A stretch of DNA of 64,000 bases from an uncultured Ruminococcus sp. (GTDB lineage Bacteria > Bacillota > Clostridia > Oscillospirales > Ruminococcaceae), in assembly GCF_946415235.1 (NCBI RefSeq), contig NZ_CAMKRR010000004.1, forward strand, positions 1-64,000, given 5' to 3'. Under the pieces are notes generated by a model, which worked only from the letters and a program-made list of their open reading frames with translations, was not told where the DNA came from and searched no databases. Position numbers and translations under genes: made by a program. Below, one piece after another: positions 52,413-61,320 of the stretch (position 1 is the first letter of the stretch; the number at the start of each line of letters is the position of its first letter).

Positions 52413-53579
52413 TTATCTTCCTTTCATCGAATTGAGCAGCTCTCCGAGGGAACGTCCGAAAAGCTGTCCAGCGAACTGTACCTGACCGAGAGTATTGCAG
52501 TGCGAGCCTACCTCGATAAGCAGACTGCCGTTGGTAAGGTCCTGATTATAGTGCCTGTAATCGAAGAGTATGGGGCGCGTAAGCCCCTCATGATCGGATT
52601 CGAGCTTGCTTTGCAGAGTGCAGGCAAAGTGAAAATTCTGCATATAATTCGGCATACCGAGAGTTCCGTCGTCACAGCCCGAGATAATCATGATCTGAGC
52701 CGCTTCCCTGCCGTCCACTTCAACAAAGGGCTGATAAGCGCAGCCATCCCCCGAGATCGCATCTCTGTGGATATCAAGAGCCACCTTTATGCTCGGATAT
52801 TTCTCAAGTATAGGCATTATAGTCTCACGGCTCCTGCCGTACGAACCGTTATAGGAAGGGTAATCGTGTATCTCCGCGGCATGGATAACGCCTATGCCGA
52901 GCGCTTCAAGCTCTGCCTGTATGGCATTTCCCACCATTACCACATTCTTCGTATCGTCAGTTGTCCTGTAATTGAAGCTTGGATCGTAGCTTTCGCGTAC
53001 AAAGGGCTCAAAGCTTTCGGTAGTATGGGTATGATAGATGAGCACAAGGGGCTCGTCTGTATTTTCTACCGTAAAATTTGGATAATATCCGCTTTCACGG
53101 TAAAGCTCATCATTCGGGATATCCGTCCTGTTATTGACCTGTCCTCCGCCGTCAAGGTCAAAAAATGAAGTACCGCTGTATCTTCCATAGGTAGTCCGTA
53201 TTATCTCACCGCCGTCGCTCCACGCTTCGGGATAGGGCTTTGCACCTGCATTGCCGCTTCTCATGTCGAGAGGATCAGTAAGCCTCACATAATCCCTGTT
53301 CCTGTCGTCCTCATCGGTATACCCGTACCCCTCGGATACGATATCCGCTCCCTCAAGCATTTTATCCTCAAGCTTTATGCGCTTTATCACCTCTGCGTCG
53401 GCATTTATATGATCCGCCGCCGCCTTTTCGGTCATCCCTGTGGTATAAACTTCTGCTCCGTCAAGAGAGCCTATTACTCCCGCAGCTCCCTTTGCACCGA
53501 AAGCCGCTGCGGCAGGAACAAGAACAGCTGCGACACATCTTGCGAAGCCCTTTGTTTTTCTGCGTTTATGGCGCGTCAT
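52413..53579 (-). CDS. spoIIP: Stage II sporulation protein P
   Basis: 388 aa. An N-terminal membrane helix (about residues 13-33) is followed by a disordered region and the amidase domain with LVLIYHTHTTESF, then VALDIHRDAIS, and SLLIEVGSHCNT, matching the zinc-amidase/endopeptidase SpoIIP. It degrades septal peptidoglycan during engulfment with SpoIID and SpoIIM. GAGGTGA precedes the ATG. Expected to be under sigma-E, but I could not identify a convincing sigma-E promoter upstream. Confidence 0.93.
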   Translation of the reverse strand: MTRHKRRKTKGFARCVAAVLVPAAAAFGAKGAAGVIGSLDGAEVYTTGMTEKAAADHINADAEVIKRIKLEDKMLEGADIVSEGYGYTDEDDRNRDYVRLTDPLDMRSGNAGAKPYPEAWSDGGEIIRTTYGRYSGTSFFDLDGGGQVNNRTDIPNDELYRESGYYPNFTVENTDEPLVLIYHTHTTESFEPFVRESYDPSFNYRTTDDTKNVVMVGNAIQAELEALGIGVIHAAEIHDYPSYNGSYGRSRETIMPILEKYPSIKVALDIHRDAISGDGCAYQPFVEVDGREAAQIMIISGCDDGTLGMPNYMQNFHFACTLQSKLESDHEGLTRPILFDYRHYNQDLTNGSLLIEVGSHCNTLGQVQFAGQLFGRSLGELLNSMKGR

Positions 53580-53692
53580 ATACTCACCTCTTTCACTATC
53601 TTAAGTATATTCGCCCGTTGCGCTGTCTATGTCCGCAAATTCATGTCATTTCCCGACATAAAGCGGCATATCATTGAAAAGAGGTGATAACG

Positions 53693-54580
53693 ATGTACAA
53701 GTGCCTTTCATTCAGCAGGCTCATTTACAGACTTATTTTCGCATTGCTTACCATTGCCGCTTGTGCGCTTTTTTTCATTGCAGGAACGGCAGTTTTCTCT
53801 GTTTCGGCATACAAAAGCACTGAAAAGCCTGTACCACTCCCCGTAATAATGTATCACAGCGTATGCGGAAAAGCTCCCTCAGCTTACACGGTAACTCCGC
53901 AGCAGCTCGACAGCGATCTTGCATGGCTGAAAAACAATGGTTATACATCAGTCAGCGCCCGACAGCTCACGGACTATACCCGCGGTAATGGTGAGCTTCC
54001 CGAAAAGCCGGTCCTTATAACCTTTGATGACGGTTTTTACAATAACCTTTCACTTGCTCTCCCCTTGCTTGAAAAGTACGATATGTGCGCCGTTGTATCT
54101 ATTGTTGGCAGATATACCGATGATTATGCAGCCGCCGATCCCCACGCTGACAGCTATTCCTACCTTACATGGAGCGATATCGCCCGGCTTGCAGCTTCGG
54201 GACGGATAGAGATCGGCAGCCACACCTATGATATGCATTCCAACAGCAATGGCAGGCAAGGCTGTGCAAAACTGCCTGAGGAGAGCAGCGACGAGTACGC
54301 AGCAGCACTCGGTACGGATATAGGGCTGCTAAAAACCGAGCTTTTACAAAACTGCGGGATAATTCCCGAGGTCTTTGCCTATCCTTTCGGAGCGATCAGC
54401 AGAGAAAGCCTGCCAATACTGCGTGAAAGCGGTATCCTTATAACTCTCACCTGCCGTGAGGGCATAAATCATATCACCCGCGATCCCGACTGCCTCTATG
54501 GTATCTTCCGATATAACAGGAGCGGTCTGCTCACTACCGAGGAGTATATGGCAATGCTTACAAATGAAACAGGGGCGTGA
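53693..54580 (+). CDS. Polysaccharide deacetylase (NodB domain), membrane-anchored
   Basis: 295 aa. One N-terminal membrane helix (about residues 11-35), then a carbohydrate esterase 4 domain with LITFDDGFYNN (motif 1, Asp-Asp metal and base) and IGSHTYDMHS (motif 2, His-x4-His). FAYPFGAIS is motif 3. Likely removes acetyl groups from peptidoglycan or another glycan outside the cell. ATG 53693 follows GAGGTGATAAC; a GTG three codons earlier lies inside the ribosome site. Divergent from spoIIP. Confidence 0.92.
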   Translation: MYKCLSFSRLIYRLIFALLTIAACALFFIAGTAVFSVSAYKSTEKPVPLPVIMYHSVCGKAPSAYTVTPQQLDSDLAWLKNNGYTSVSARQLTDYTRGNGELPEKPVLITFDDGFYNNLSLALPLLEKYDMCAVVSIVGRYTDDYAAADPHADSYSYLTWSDIARLAASGRIEIGSHTYDMHSNSNGRQGCAKLPEESSDEYAAALGTDIGLLKTELLQNCGIIPEVFAYPFGAISRESLPILRESGILITLTCREGINHITRDPDCLYGIFRYNRSGLLTTEEYMAMLTNETGA

Positions 54581-54598
54581 TAATATTATCACGCCCCT
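54571..54598. terminator. 28-bp perfect palindrome at the deacetylase stop codon
   Basis: AGGGGCGTGATAAT followed directly by its exact reverse complement. It includes the TGA stop of the deacetylase gene. The plus-strand tail is TCTGC and the minus-strand tail GTTTCATTTG, so neither is a strong T run. The core GGGCGTGATA is shared with the hairpin at 36881-36907. Confidence 0.6.
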
Positions 54599-54621
54599 TC
54601 TGCATCAAAGGTGCTCAGGCA

Positions 54622-55245
54622 TCAAAATACCGGTACATATTGCAGTGAAAGCTTATCCTTTTCGTCGTCCTTTGACGATCCTGACGAACTTTCGCTTACC
54701 GAACCGAAGCTTGCGCTTCTGCTGTAGCTTTCGATCAGCTTGCCAAAGAATTCATCAAACGAATCACAGCCGTTTCTCTGCCAGTACTTATCATACTTAG
54801 GATCGCGGTACTTATCAAATCTTTCGGGGATAGTTCCGTCCTCCTCATAGTCCGCAACGATCTGTTCTGAATTCAATACAAAATACGTATAGTCAGGACC
54901 GATTTTATACATGATGAATCCATAGTATGCAAAGAGCAATCCGGCTATAGCGGAAAGGATTATGGCAGTTATGGCAAAGCCCTTGCCCTTCCTTTTGCCC
55001 ACAAGTGATACTATGGCAAAAATAAGACAGAGCGGGACAGAGATTATACTCAGCATAGTACAGCACGGTATGATATTTATCAATGCTATTACAAATGCAG
55101 CTATTGCAAGTCCGCTGCCCTTCTGCTCGGGAGGCATATTATAGTTCTCATTGTACATACCTCTGAACTCACCGTCAGGGAAATATCCGCGTCCGTTATT
55201 GTTATTGCCGTAATTGTTTCCGTTGTTATTGTACATATCTTCCAT
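54622..55245 (-). CDS. DUF4190-like membrane protein
   Basis: 207 aa. An Asn/Gly-rich N-terminus (residues 1-40) is followed by two hydrophobic helices separated by a basic turn (SLVGKRKGKGFAITAIIL), the usual DUF4190 layout, and a charged, Ser-rich C-terminal region. Role unknown. GAGGAGG precedes the ATG; 15 bp after metA. Confidence 0.75.
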   Translation of the reverse strand: MEDMYNNNGNNYGNNNNGRGYFPDGEFRGMYNENYNMPPEQKGSGLAIAAFVIALINIIPCCTMLSIISVPLCLIFAIVSLVGKRKGKGFAITAIILSAIAGLLFAYYGFIMYKIGPDYTYFVLNSEQIVADYEEDGTIPERFDKYRDPKYDKYWQRNGCDSFDEFFGKLIESYSRSASFGSVSESSSGSSKDDEKDKLSLQYVPVF

Positions 55246-55260
55246 TTTGATCCTCCTCGA

Positions 55261-56208
55261 TCATAAACTTGTTTCCCAGTTCCAGTTGCGTACCTCAAGC
55301 TCCTCGAGATTGTACGGCGTTTTCTGATAAACGCAGTAGTTGAGCCAGTTTGAAAACATCAGATTTGCAGTGCAGCGCCATGAAAACACAGGCATATTTT
55401 CGGGATTGTCACCAGGGAAATAGTTATATGGTATCTGTATATCTATACCCTTTTCAACATCACGCCTGTACTCGTTGGCTATGGTATCCCTGTCATACTC
55501 GGAATGTCCAGTTATAAAGTATTGTCTGCCGTTTTTATTGGCAACTATATGGACACCTGCTATATCAGAGGAGGTAAGAACTTCAAGCTGCGGTATGCGC
55601 TCGATATCTGTTCTGCGGACCTCCGTATTCCTTGAATGCGGAACATAGAATATATCGTCAAATCCCCTTAAGAGCTGACAATTGCTTACCTCAGCCCTGT
55701 GAGGGAATATACCGAACATTTTGTGGTCAAGGGTATACTTAGGTATACCGTAATGGTAGTAAAGACCTGCCTGTGCTGCCCAGCATATATATATAGTGGA
55801 AAAAACATGAGTTTTCGACCACTCCATAATGCTGCATATCTCTTTCCAGTAGTCTACCTTTTCGTAGTCAAGGAGCTCCACGGGAGCTCCCGTGATTATC
55901 ATTCCGTCGTATCTGTCCTCGCATATCTCGTCAAAGGTCTTGTAAAAAGACTCAAGATGATGATGTGAGGTATTTTTCGATGTATGCGAAGCCATTTGCA
56001 GCAGATCAACGTCCACCTGAAGCGGAGTATTACTGAGAAGCCTCAGCAGCTGACACTCCGTTTCTATCTTTTTGGGCATGATATTGAGTATCACTACCCT
56101 CAGAGGACGGATATCCTGATGCTCTGCCCTTTCCTTCGACATAACGAAGATATTTTCATTTCCGAGAGTTTTGAAAGCAGGAAGCTCTGAAGAAATCCTG
56201 ATTGGCAA
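55261..56208 (-). CDS. metA: Homoserine O-acyltransferase MetA, probably acetyl-CoA-specific
   Basis: 315 aa. It acylates homoserine in methionine synthesis. The nucleophile is Cys142 in [15 protein letters not shown] and the His-Glu pair lies in ITGHSEYDR. Residue 111, which in studied MetA enzymes sets acyl-CoA choice, is Glu (TGAPVELL) as in the acetyltransferases, not the Gly of E. coli succinyltransferase. It begins at TTG 56208, giving [12 protein letters not shown] as in the family. No SAM riboswitch or T-box leader is near; it is embedded in a long operon. Confidence 0.93.
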   Translation of the reverse strand: MPIRISSELPAFKTLGNENIFVMSKERAEHQDIRPLRVVILNIMPKKIETECQLLRLLSNTPLQVDVDLLQMASHTSKNTSHHHLESFYKTFDEICEDRYDGMIITGAPVELLDYEKVDYWKEICSIMEWSKTHVFSTIYICWAAQAGLYYHYGIPKYTLDHKMFGIFPHRAEVSNCQLLRGFDDIFYVPHSRNTEVRRTDIERIPQLEVLTSSDIAGVHIVANKNGRQYFITGHSEYDRDTIANEYRRDVEKGIDIQIPYNYFPGDNPENMPVFSWRCTANLMFSNWLNYCVYQKTPYNLEELEVRNWNWETSL

Positions 56209-56229
56209 TCCTGATCTGTCCTTTCATAT

Positions 56230-56610
56230 TTATTCTTTCTTGTTCTTGCAGCTCTGACAGCCGTTCATGAAGCTGTCAAGGTCGCTGCACTGTCTGCTGT
56301 CGTCCTTCAGGAAGCGCAGCTTTTTGAGCGCATCAAACTTAGCACTGTCATCAAGCTCGAAAAGCATATGCTTTATGCCCTTGAGTACGCTTTTCAGCAT
56401 CACCGAGCGGACAAGGCCGTCACACAGCATGAGGTCTCCCCCGTCGTCATAGTCGTAAATGACAGTTTTCTCGGTACCGTAGGAATATGCTATAAATCCG
56501 ATAACACCGCCCCTGTCAAGAGCCTCTGTGATATGGAGCTCAGCACTGCCTGCGGCTTCTTTAAGCTTCTCATAGCCGACAGTATCGAACCTTTCCTGTA
56601 TCTCAAGCAT
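56230..56610 (-). CDS. Small GNAT-like protein with a Cys-rich end
   Basis: 126 aa. GVIGFIAYSYGTEKTVIYDY and the alternating strand/helix pattern suggest a minimal acetyltransferase-like fold, but no clear acetyl-CoA loop (R/QxxGxG/A) is seen. The C-terminus carries CSDLDSFMNGCQSCKNKK, three cysteines that could bind a metal. GGAG seven bases before ATG. Lies between rluB and metA. Confidence 0.6.
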   Translation of the reverse strand: MLEIQERFDTVGYEKLKEAAGSAELHITEALDRGGVIGFIAYSYGTEKTVIYDYDDGGDLMLCDGLVRSVMLKSVLKGIKHMLFELDDSAKFDALKKLRFLKDDSRQCSDLDSFMNGCQSCKNKKE

Positions 56611-56611
56611 A

Positions 56612-57343
56612 TTATTTCTCCTTGCCTATGGCATTACGCAGTGCACGGAGCTCCTCTGCGGTAAGCTCACGGTAGGTACCGGGCTTCAGCATACCGAGCT
56701 TGAGAGGTCCTATGCTTATACGGCGAAGTCTTGCGACCTCAAGTCCCACAGCCTCGCACATCTTACGGATCTGGCGGTTCCTGCCCTCTTTGATCGTCAT
56801 AAGGAGCACAACTCTGCCCTCCTCCTTGTCCTTTACAACAACTGAAGCAGGAAGAGTCTTTTTACCGTCGATCTCCACGCCCTCAGCCAGTCTTACAAGC
56901 TGATCGTCATTGATATCAGGGCGCACCGTTACACGGTAGGTCTTTGATATATGGCGGCTCGGGTGCATTATGCTGTTTGCGAATTCGCCGTCGTTGGTAA
57001 AGAGAAGCAGTCCCTCCGAATTGCGGTCAAGACGTCCCACAGGGTAAACACGCTCCTCAACGTCTGTGAGAAGATCCATGACGCAGCGCCTGTCAAGCTC
57101 GTCCGAGACCGTTGTGACATAGCCTCTCGGCTTATTCATCATGAGGTACAGGAAGCTCTTCTTTCTCGGCATGGTGATACGCTCGCCGTCGATAGTGATA
57201 AGGTCCTTGAAGCCGCACTTGTCACCCAGCTTTACGGGATGTCCGTTGAGCTTTACCCTGCCCTGTGTTATGAGCTCCTCAGCTTTTCTGCGGGAGCATA
57301 CGCCGCTGTCGGCGATCATTTTCTGAATTCTTATTTTTTCCAA
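56612..57343 (-). CDS. rluB: 23S rRNA pseudouridine synthase RluB/RsuA family
   Basis: 243 aa. An S4 RNA-binding domain (residues 1-50, RIQKMIADSGVCSRRKAEELI) precedes the synthase domain with the catalytic Asp in VGRLDRNSEGLLLFTNDG. Probable target is the 23S rRNA pseudouridine made by RluB. Starts at TTG 57343, about ten bases after AAGGAC; homology supports the start. Confidence 0.93.
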   Translation of the reverse strand: MEKIRIQKMIADSGVCSRRKAEELITQGRVKLNGHPVKLGDKCGFKDLITIDGERITMPRKKSFLYLMMNKPRGYVTTVSDELDRRCVMDLLTDVEERVYPVGRLDRNSEGLLLFTNDGEFANSIMHPSRHISKTYRVTVRPDINDDQLVRLAEGVEIDGKKTLPASVVVKDKEEGRVVLLMTIKEGRNRQIRKMCEAVGLEVARLRRISIGPLKLGMLKPGTYRELTAEELRALRNAIGKEK

Positions 57344-57356
57344 TTTTATCCAGTCC

Positions 57357-58511
57357 TTAAGGGGAGAATATTCTCCCGAAAAATTCTTTTATCCTTGTGA
57401 ACAAACCTTTTTCAGCCTTTTTCGTCTTTACGGTCACTGCCTGTACGTCCTCGGCGGCATAAAGCGGAACCGTGTCCACCTCTCGTCCGAAATAGCTTAT
57501 CCTCAGCCTTGCGGCTTCCTCTCCCGCTTTTACGGGAGCATACAGAAAAGGCGGTCTGAGCACAGTATATGTAAAATCATCGGCATTTCCTGCCACTGTT
57601 GACACAATATACGTACTGTTTTCGGGTACGAGCCGCAGCTTTTCCGAGGTACCGCCCGCTACATCAGCCGTGATATCCTTTGGCAGCGTGAGCTCAAGCT
57701 GCCTTACCGCATCAAAGCCGTACTCATACAGCGCGATATGATCGTTCCAGTCGTTCCGGTCGTTGAGAGTAACGCATATCAGGTTTTTGCCGTCACGCTG
57801 ACAGGCAGACACGAGACAGCGCCCCGCCTCATCGGTAAAGCCTGTCTTTACGCCGTAAACTCCGTCATACATTGAAAGCAGCTTATTTGTATTGTAAAGC
57901 CACCTTTCATAGGGCGGAGCGCCGAAGCTTACCTTTATGCTTTCCTTTGAGCATATCTCACGGAAAAGCTCGTTTTTCAGAGCCTCACGGGCAAGCAGAG
58001 CCATATCTGCCGCCGACGAACCGTGTCCCTCTCCTTCAAGTCCCGAGGGAGTAACGAAAAATGTCTTTGAAAGACCCATTTTTCTTGCACGTTCATTCAT
58101 AAGCTCCGCAAAGGCTTCGATACTTCCCGATATCCTTACAGCTGCCGCATTTGCCGCGTCATTGCCCGAGGGCAGCAGCATTCCGCAGCACAGCGCGTAT
58201 TTTGTGACTATATCCCCCTCGCGCAGTCCCATTGACGAGCCTTCTGCCTTTATCGCCTCACTGTCCACAACGAACTCGTCATAGAGCCCGCCGCTTTCAA
58301 GGCAAAGCAGGGTCGTCATTATCTTGGTAGTACTTGCCATGGGGAGCTTCTCCGCGGCATTGAGCCCGTAGATAACCTCGCCCGTATCGGCAGATATGAG
58401 AACAGCCGCTTTGGCATATATCTCAGGGGCTTCCGCGCCGAAGGACACAGTACCGCACAGACAAAAGGCTGTGAGGAGTACTGCCGCAAATACAGATACA
58501 AGTCTTTTCAC
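57357..58511 (-). CDS. dacF: D-alanyl-D-alanine carboxypeptidase (DacF-type PBP)
   Basis: 384 aa. A signal peptide (about residues 1-27) leads into a class A carboxypeptidase domain with STTK (nucleophile Ser), SGNDAA and KTGF motifs in order, followed by the beta-rich C-terminal domain and an amphipathic end that should dock on the membrane. It trims peptidoglycan pentapeptides. GTG 58511, seven bases after GGAGG, is the likely start; a GTG two codons earlier is too close to the ribosome site. Confidence 0.93.
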   Translation of the reverse strand: MKRLVSVFAAVLLTAFCLCGTVSFGAEAPEIYAKAAVLISADTGEVIYGLNAAEKLPMASTTKIMTTLLCLESGGLYDEFVVDSEAIKAEGSSMGLREGDIVTKYALCCGMLLPSGNDAANAAAVRISGSIEAFAELMNERARKMGLSKTFFVTPSGLEGEGHGSSAADMALLAREALKNELFREICSKESIKVSFGAPPYERWLYNTNKLLSMYDGVYGVKTGFTDEAGRCLVSACQRDGKNLICVTLNDRNDWNDHIALYEYGFDAVRQLELTLPKDITADVAGGTSEKLRLVPENSTYIVSTVAGNADDFTYTVLRPPFLYAPVKAGEEAARLRISYFGREVDTVPLYAAEDVQAVTVKTKKAEKGLFTRIKEFFGRIFSP

Positions 58512-58570
58512 AGGCACACCTCCGCATAAATGCTATGCTAAAGGATATGCCTCATATCAGGTTTTTATGC

Positions 58571-59005
58571 TCAGTTTATTGAAACGGAGCCGTCTGTGAT
58601 ATCAGAGGTCTTTGCGTCCGTATTTCCGCCCTTTTTCTTGTTGATAAAGCCGCTTACCTTGTCGATGATGGCAGGCATTTTCTCAATGGCGTTGCTGATA
58701 GGATCGTTGGAGCCTTCCATATTTACCATTTTTGCAGAGCCGTCGGGAGCTATTACAAGGAAGCCCTCGGGCTTTATGGAAACTCCTGCGCCAGCTCCGC
58801 CGCCGAAGAGCTCCTTATCGTACTTTGAAGGAAGATCGGAACCACCCGATGCAAAGCCGTAGCTTACCTTTGAAACAGGGATTATGGTAGTTCCGTCGGG
58901 AAGCTTTATGGGCTCACCGATTATGGAGTTGACATCTGCCATTTCCTTGATCTTTTCAATGGAAATACCCAGGAGATCGCTTACAGGTGTATTGTTTGCA
59001 CTCAT
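58571..59005 (-). CDS. gerW: GerW/YtfJ family sporulation protein
   Basis: 144 aa. The core IIGEPIKLPDGTTIIPVSKVSYGFASGG, spread over residues 29-58, with GGAGAGVSIKPEGFLVI identifies the GerW (YtfJ) family, needed in Bacillus for germination with L-alanine. It ends in a Lys/Ser-rich tail. ATG 59005 is preceded by GAGGT; a GTG five codons earlier is less likely. Twelve bases after the DUF2953 gene. Confidence 0.9.
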   Translation of the reverse strand: MSANNTPVSDLLGISIEKIKEMADVNSIIGEPIKLPDGTTIIPVSKVSYGFASGGSDLPSKYDKELFGGGAGAGVSIKPEGFLVIAPDGSAKMVNMEGSNDPISNAIEKMPAIIDKVSGFINKKKGGNTDAKTSDITDGSVSIN

Positions 59006-59016
59006 AATTATATACC

Positions 59017-59958
59017 TCACTTCTGCCTTGCGGCGGATTTTTTCATTTTGCGTTTCATTCTGAATTTTCTCAGCTTTTCAGGCAGAAATGTCCTGAAAAG
59101 ATATGTTATCAGGAACCATGCTCCTGCAATAACCACCGTTCCGAGGCGGAAATACAGCTTGCCCGCTGCATCCCAGCGCCCCTTTGATACTCCGAACTGC
59201 GGACGTACATCTATGGTTTTCAGCCTTACCGTAAAAAGCTCACTGAAAAAAGCGATGCCGTTGTATACAAGCGCGGAATACTTTCCGTATTTCAGCGCAC
59301 AGTCATATGCGTCCTCATCTGCAATAACGAAGTCAATATAAAGGTCCTTGAGCCTGAAGCCCCTGAATATTTTCAGCATGGGACGCTGAGCGCTCTCCCA
59401 TATGCCCACAAGGAACTCTATTTTGTCGCTCAGAGACTTCTTTTCATCATCTTCACTGCCTTCGCTTTTTTCATCTGCGAAGATATCGTCGTCAGAATCG
59501 TCCTTTTTCTTCTTTTTATCCTTTTTTCCGCCTTTATCTTCATCAGAGCTGTCAGATAAAGGCTCGTAAGCAGCACTTTCATCCGTTTCGGAAGAAGTTT
59601 CCGCTGCAATATCCGCTGACTGCATATCAGTCTCGGGATCGTTCACGGGAATGCTGTCAAGCTCCTGCTCCCATTCATACTTTTCCCGTTCCTTTTTCTT
59701 TTTTGACTTCTTTTCCCTGACGGGCTTCGGCTTTTTGAGCTTCCTTGGCTTATCCTTTTTGGCGGCTTTTCGTTTTTTCCACCAATTATAAAGTCCTCCG
59801 CCCTCCGAGTCCATGATATCAAGCAGCCACAGCTTTACCCTATAACTGAATTTCCCGTCGATATAGCTGAACTCTCCCCCCACAGGGATCATCAGCACGA
59901 GAAGAATTATGCCCAAAACGGCAAGAAGTATATACAGCAGAATTTTCAGTACTATCAT
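59017..59958 (-). CDS. DUF2953 membrane protein with long charged linker
   Basis: 313 aa. One N-terminal helix (about residues 3-24), a short strand region, then about 120 residues very rich in Lys, Asp, Glu and Ser, then the DUF2953 region (DLYIDFVIADEDAYDCALKYG) and a second hydrophobic segment near 275-295. Found beside gerW in many spore-forming Firmicutes; function unproved. ATG 59958 follows AAAGGAG. Confidence 0.82.
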   Translation of the reverse strand: MIVLKILLYILLAVLGIILLVLMIPVGGEFSYIDGKFSYRVKLWLLDIMDSEGGGLYNWWKKRKAAKKDKPRKLKKPKPVREKKSKKKKEREKYEWEQELDSIPVNDPETDMQSADIAAETSSETDESAAYEPLSDSSDEDKGGKKDKKKKKDDSDDDIFADEKSEGSEDDEKKSLSDKIEFLVGIWESAQRPMLKIFRGFRLKDLYIDFVIADEDAYDCALKYGKYSALVYNGIAFFSELFTVRLKTIDVRPQFGVSKGRWDAAGKLYFRLGTVVIAGAWFLITYLFRTFLPEKLRKFRMKRKMKKSAARQK

Positions 59959-59986
59959 TCCTGCCGCTCCTTTCTGTTGATCGTCT

Positions 59987-60562
59987 TTACTGCTGAGACT
60001 CGGCAAGCTCCCTGTCCACGAATTCCTCCTCTGTTTCGAGGACAAGATCCCCCTGTCCCGGAAGAGGCGGCAGCTCCGCAGTGGAGCTGAGACCGAAGCT
60101 TCTCAGGAACACGGAGGTGGTCCTGTAGACTATGGGCTTTCCCGGAACATCAAGACGTCCCGCTTCCTCAACGAGCCCCTTTTCAACAAGGTTGTTTATT
60201 ACCGACGAGCTGTCGATACCTCTTACATTTTCCACAAAGCCCTTTGATACGGGCTGATTGTAGGCGATTATGGTAAGAGCCTCCATAGCAGCATTTGAAA
60301 GAGGAGTTGTCCTTTTTGTCTCGAGAGCAGCTCTTATCTGCTCCGCATATTCCTCACGGGTACACATCTGATAGCTGCTGTCCAGCTTTTTGATGCAGAT
60401 ACCGCTCCCGCAGTCCTCATAGCGCTCGTTGAGCAGCCTTATCATGGAAGGCAGCGTTCCCGCATCAACTCCGCTCGCCTCCGAAAGGCGGTATATCTCT
60501 ATAGGCTCACCGCTTGCAAAGAGTATAGCCTCTATTGCTCCGAGCCTGCCTTTGATCTCCAA
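59987..60562 (-). CDS. scpB: Segregation and condensation protein ScpB
   Basis: 191 aa, winged-helix kleisin-associated subunit of the SMC complex. AIEAILFASGEPIEIYRLSE at the N-terminus, ALTIIAYNQPVSK and LVEEAGRLDVPGKPIVYRTT are standard ScpB blocks. Starts at TTG 60562, ten bases after GGAG, and overlaps scpA by 31 bp. Confidence 0.94.
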   Translation of the reverse strand: MEIKGRLGAIEAILFASGEPIEIYRLSEASGVDAGTLPSMIRLLNERYEDCGSGICIKKLDSSYQMCTREEYAEQIRAALETKRTTPLSNAAMEALTIIAYNQPVSKGFVENVRGIDSSSVINNLVEKGLVEEAGRLDVPGKPIVYRTTSVFLRSFGLSSTAELPPLPGQGDLVLETEEEFVDRELAESQQ

Positions 60563-61287
60563 GATTTCTTCACTCCGTTCTTTCTTCCCTTGAAGAAGAT
60601 CATCATGTTATCATCGCTTATGGTTATCCTGCCCGACCTTGTGAGTTCAAGCACCGCAAGGAATGTAGCGACTCTCGCCGAGCGGTCGGTAACTCCTTCA
60701 TAGAGCTTATCCATATACACCTCGCCTGTTGTGTACAGCTCACGGAGCACATGGACTACCTTTGACATTACCGAAACGATACGCCGCTTCACAACAGAGT
60801 TGATCTTGTTCTCAACGTGGAGCTTTGCGTGCTCGGATTTAATATTTTTCAGTGATATGGCGCTGTAAGCGATCGCCAGTCTTTCAGGCTCATGCACAAG
60901 TGTATAGGTCATGTCAGCCTTAATCTTCATTGGTTCGCGGACGAAAATGCTTCCGCCCACATATGCGTCCGCAAGCTGCTTTGCGGCGATCTTGCAGAGA
61001 GAGTACTCAATGAGAGCTCCCTCCAGCTCGCGCTTCATCTGTTCAGCCTCCTCGGGCTGAGGCAGCAGTGACGCTGTTTTGATATATATGAGCCTTGCAG
61101 CCATTTCAAGGAATTCGCCTGCAAGCTCCAGATTCTGCTCGTGAGCCTGGTCTATATAGAGCAGATACTGCTCCAGCAGCTTTGATATCTCGATATCGCA
61201 GATATTGAGCTTATGCTTTGCGATAAGGCTCAGCAGAAGATCGAGAGGTCCCTCAAAGACCTCAAGCTTGAATGATATGCTTTCCAT
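60532..61287 (-). CDS. scpA: Segregation and condensation protein ScpA
   Basis: 251 aa kleisin. FEGPLDLLLSLIAKHKLNICDI (residues 10-31) and EFLEMAARLIYIKTASLLP are the hallmark regions. It bridges the SMC heads for chromosome organisation. Lies 33 bp after an M50-like gene, which is the usual neighbour in Clostridia. Confidence 0.95.
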   Translation of the reverse strand: MESISFKLEVFEGPLDLLLSLIAKHKLNICDIEISKLLEQYLLYIDQAHEQNLELAGEFLEMAARLIYIKTASLLPQPEEAEQMKRELEGALIEYSLCKIAAKQLADAYVGGSIFVREPMKIKADMTYTLVHEPERLAIAYSAISLKNIKSEHAKLHVENKINSVVKRRIVSVMSKVVHVLRELYTTGEVYMDKLYEGVTDRSARVATFLAVLELTRSGRITISDDNMMIFFKGRKNGVKKSWRSKAGSEQ

Positions 61288-61320
61288 ATTTCACCCGAAG
61301 AACAGGGCTGATACAAGGCT

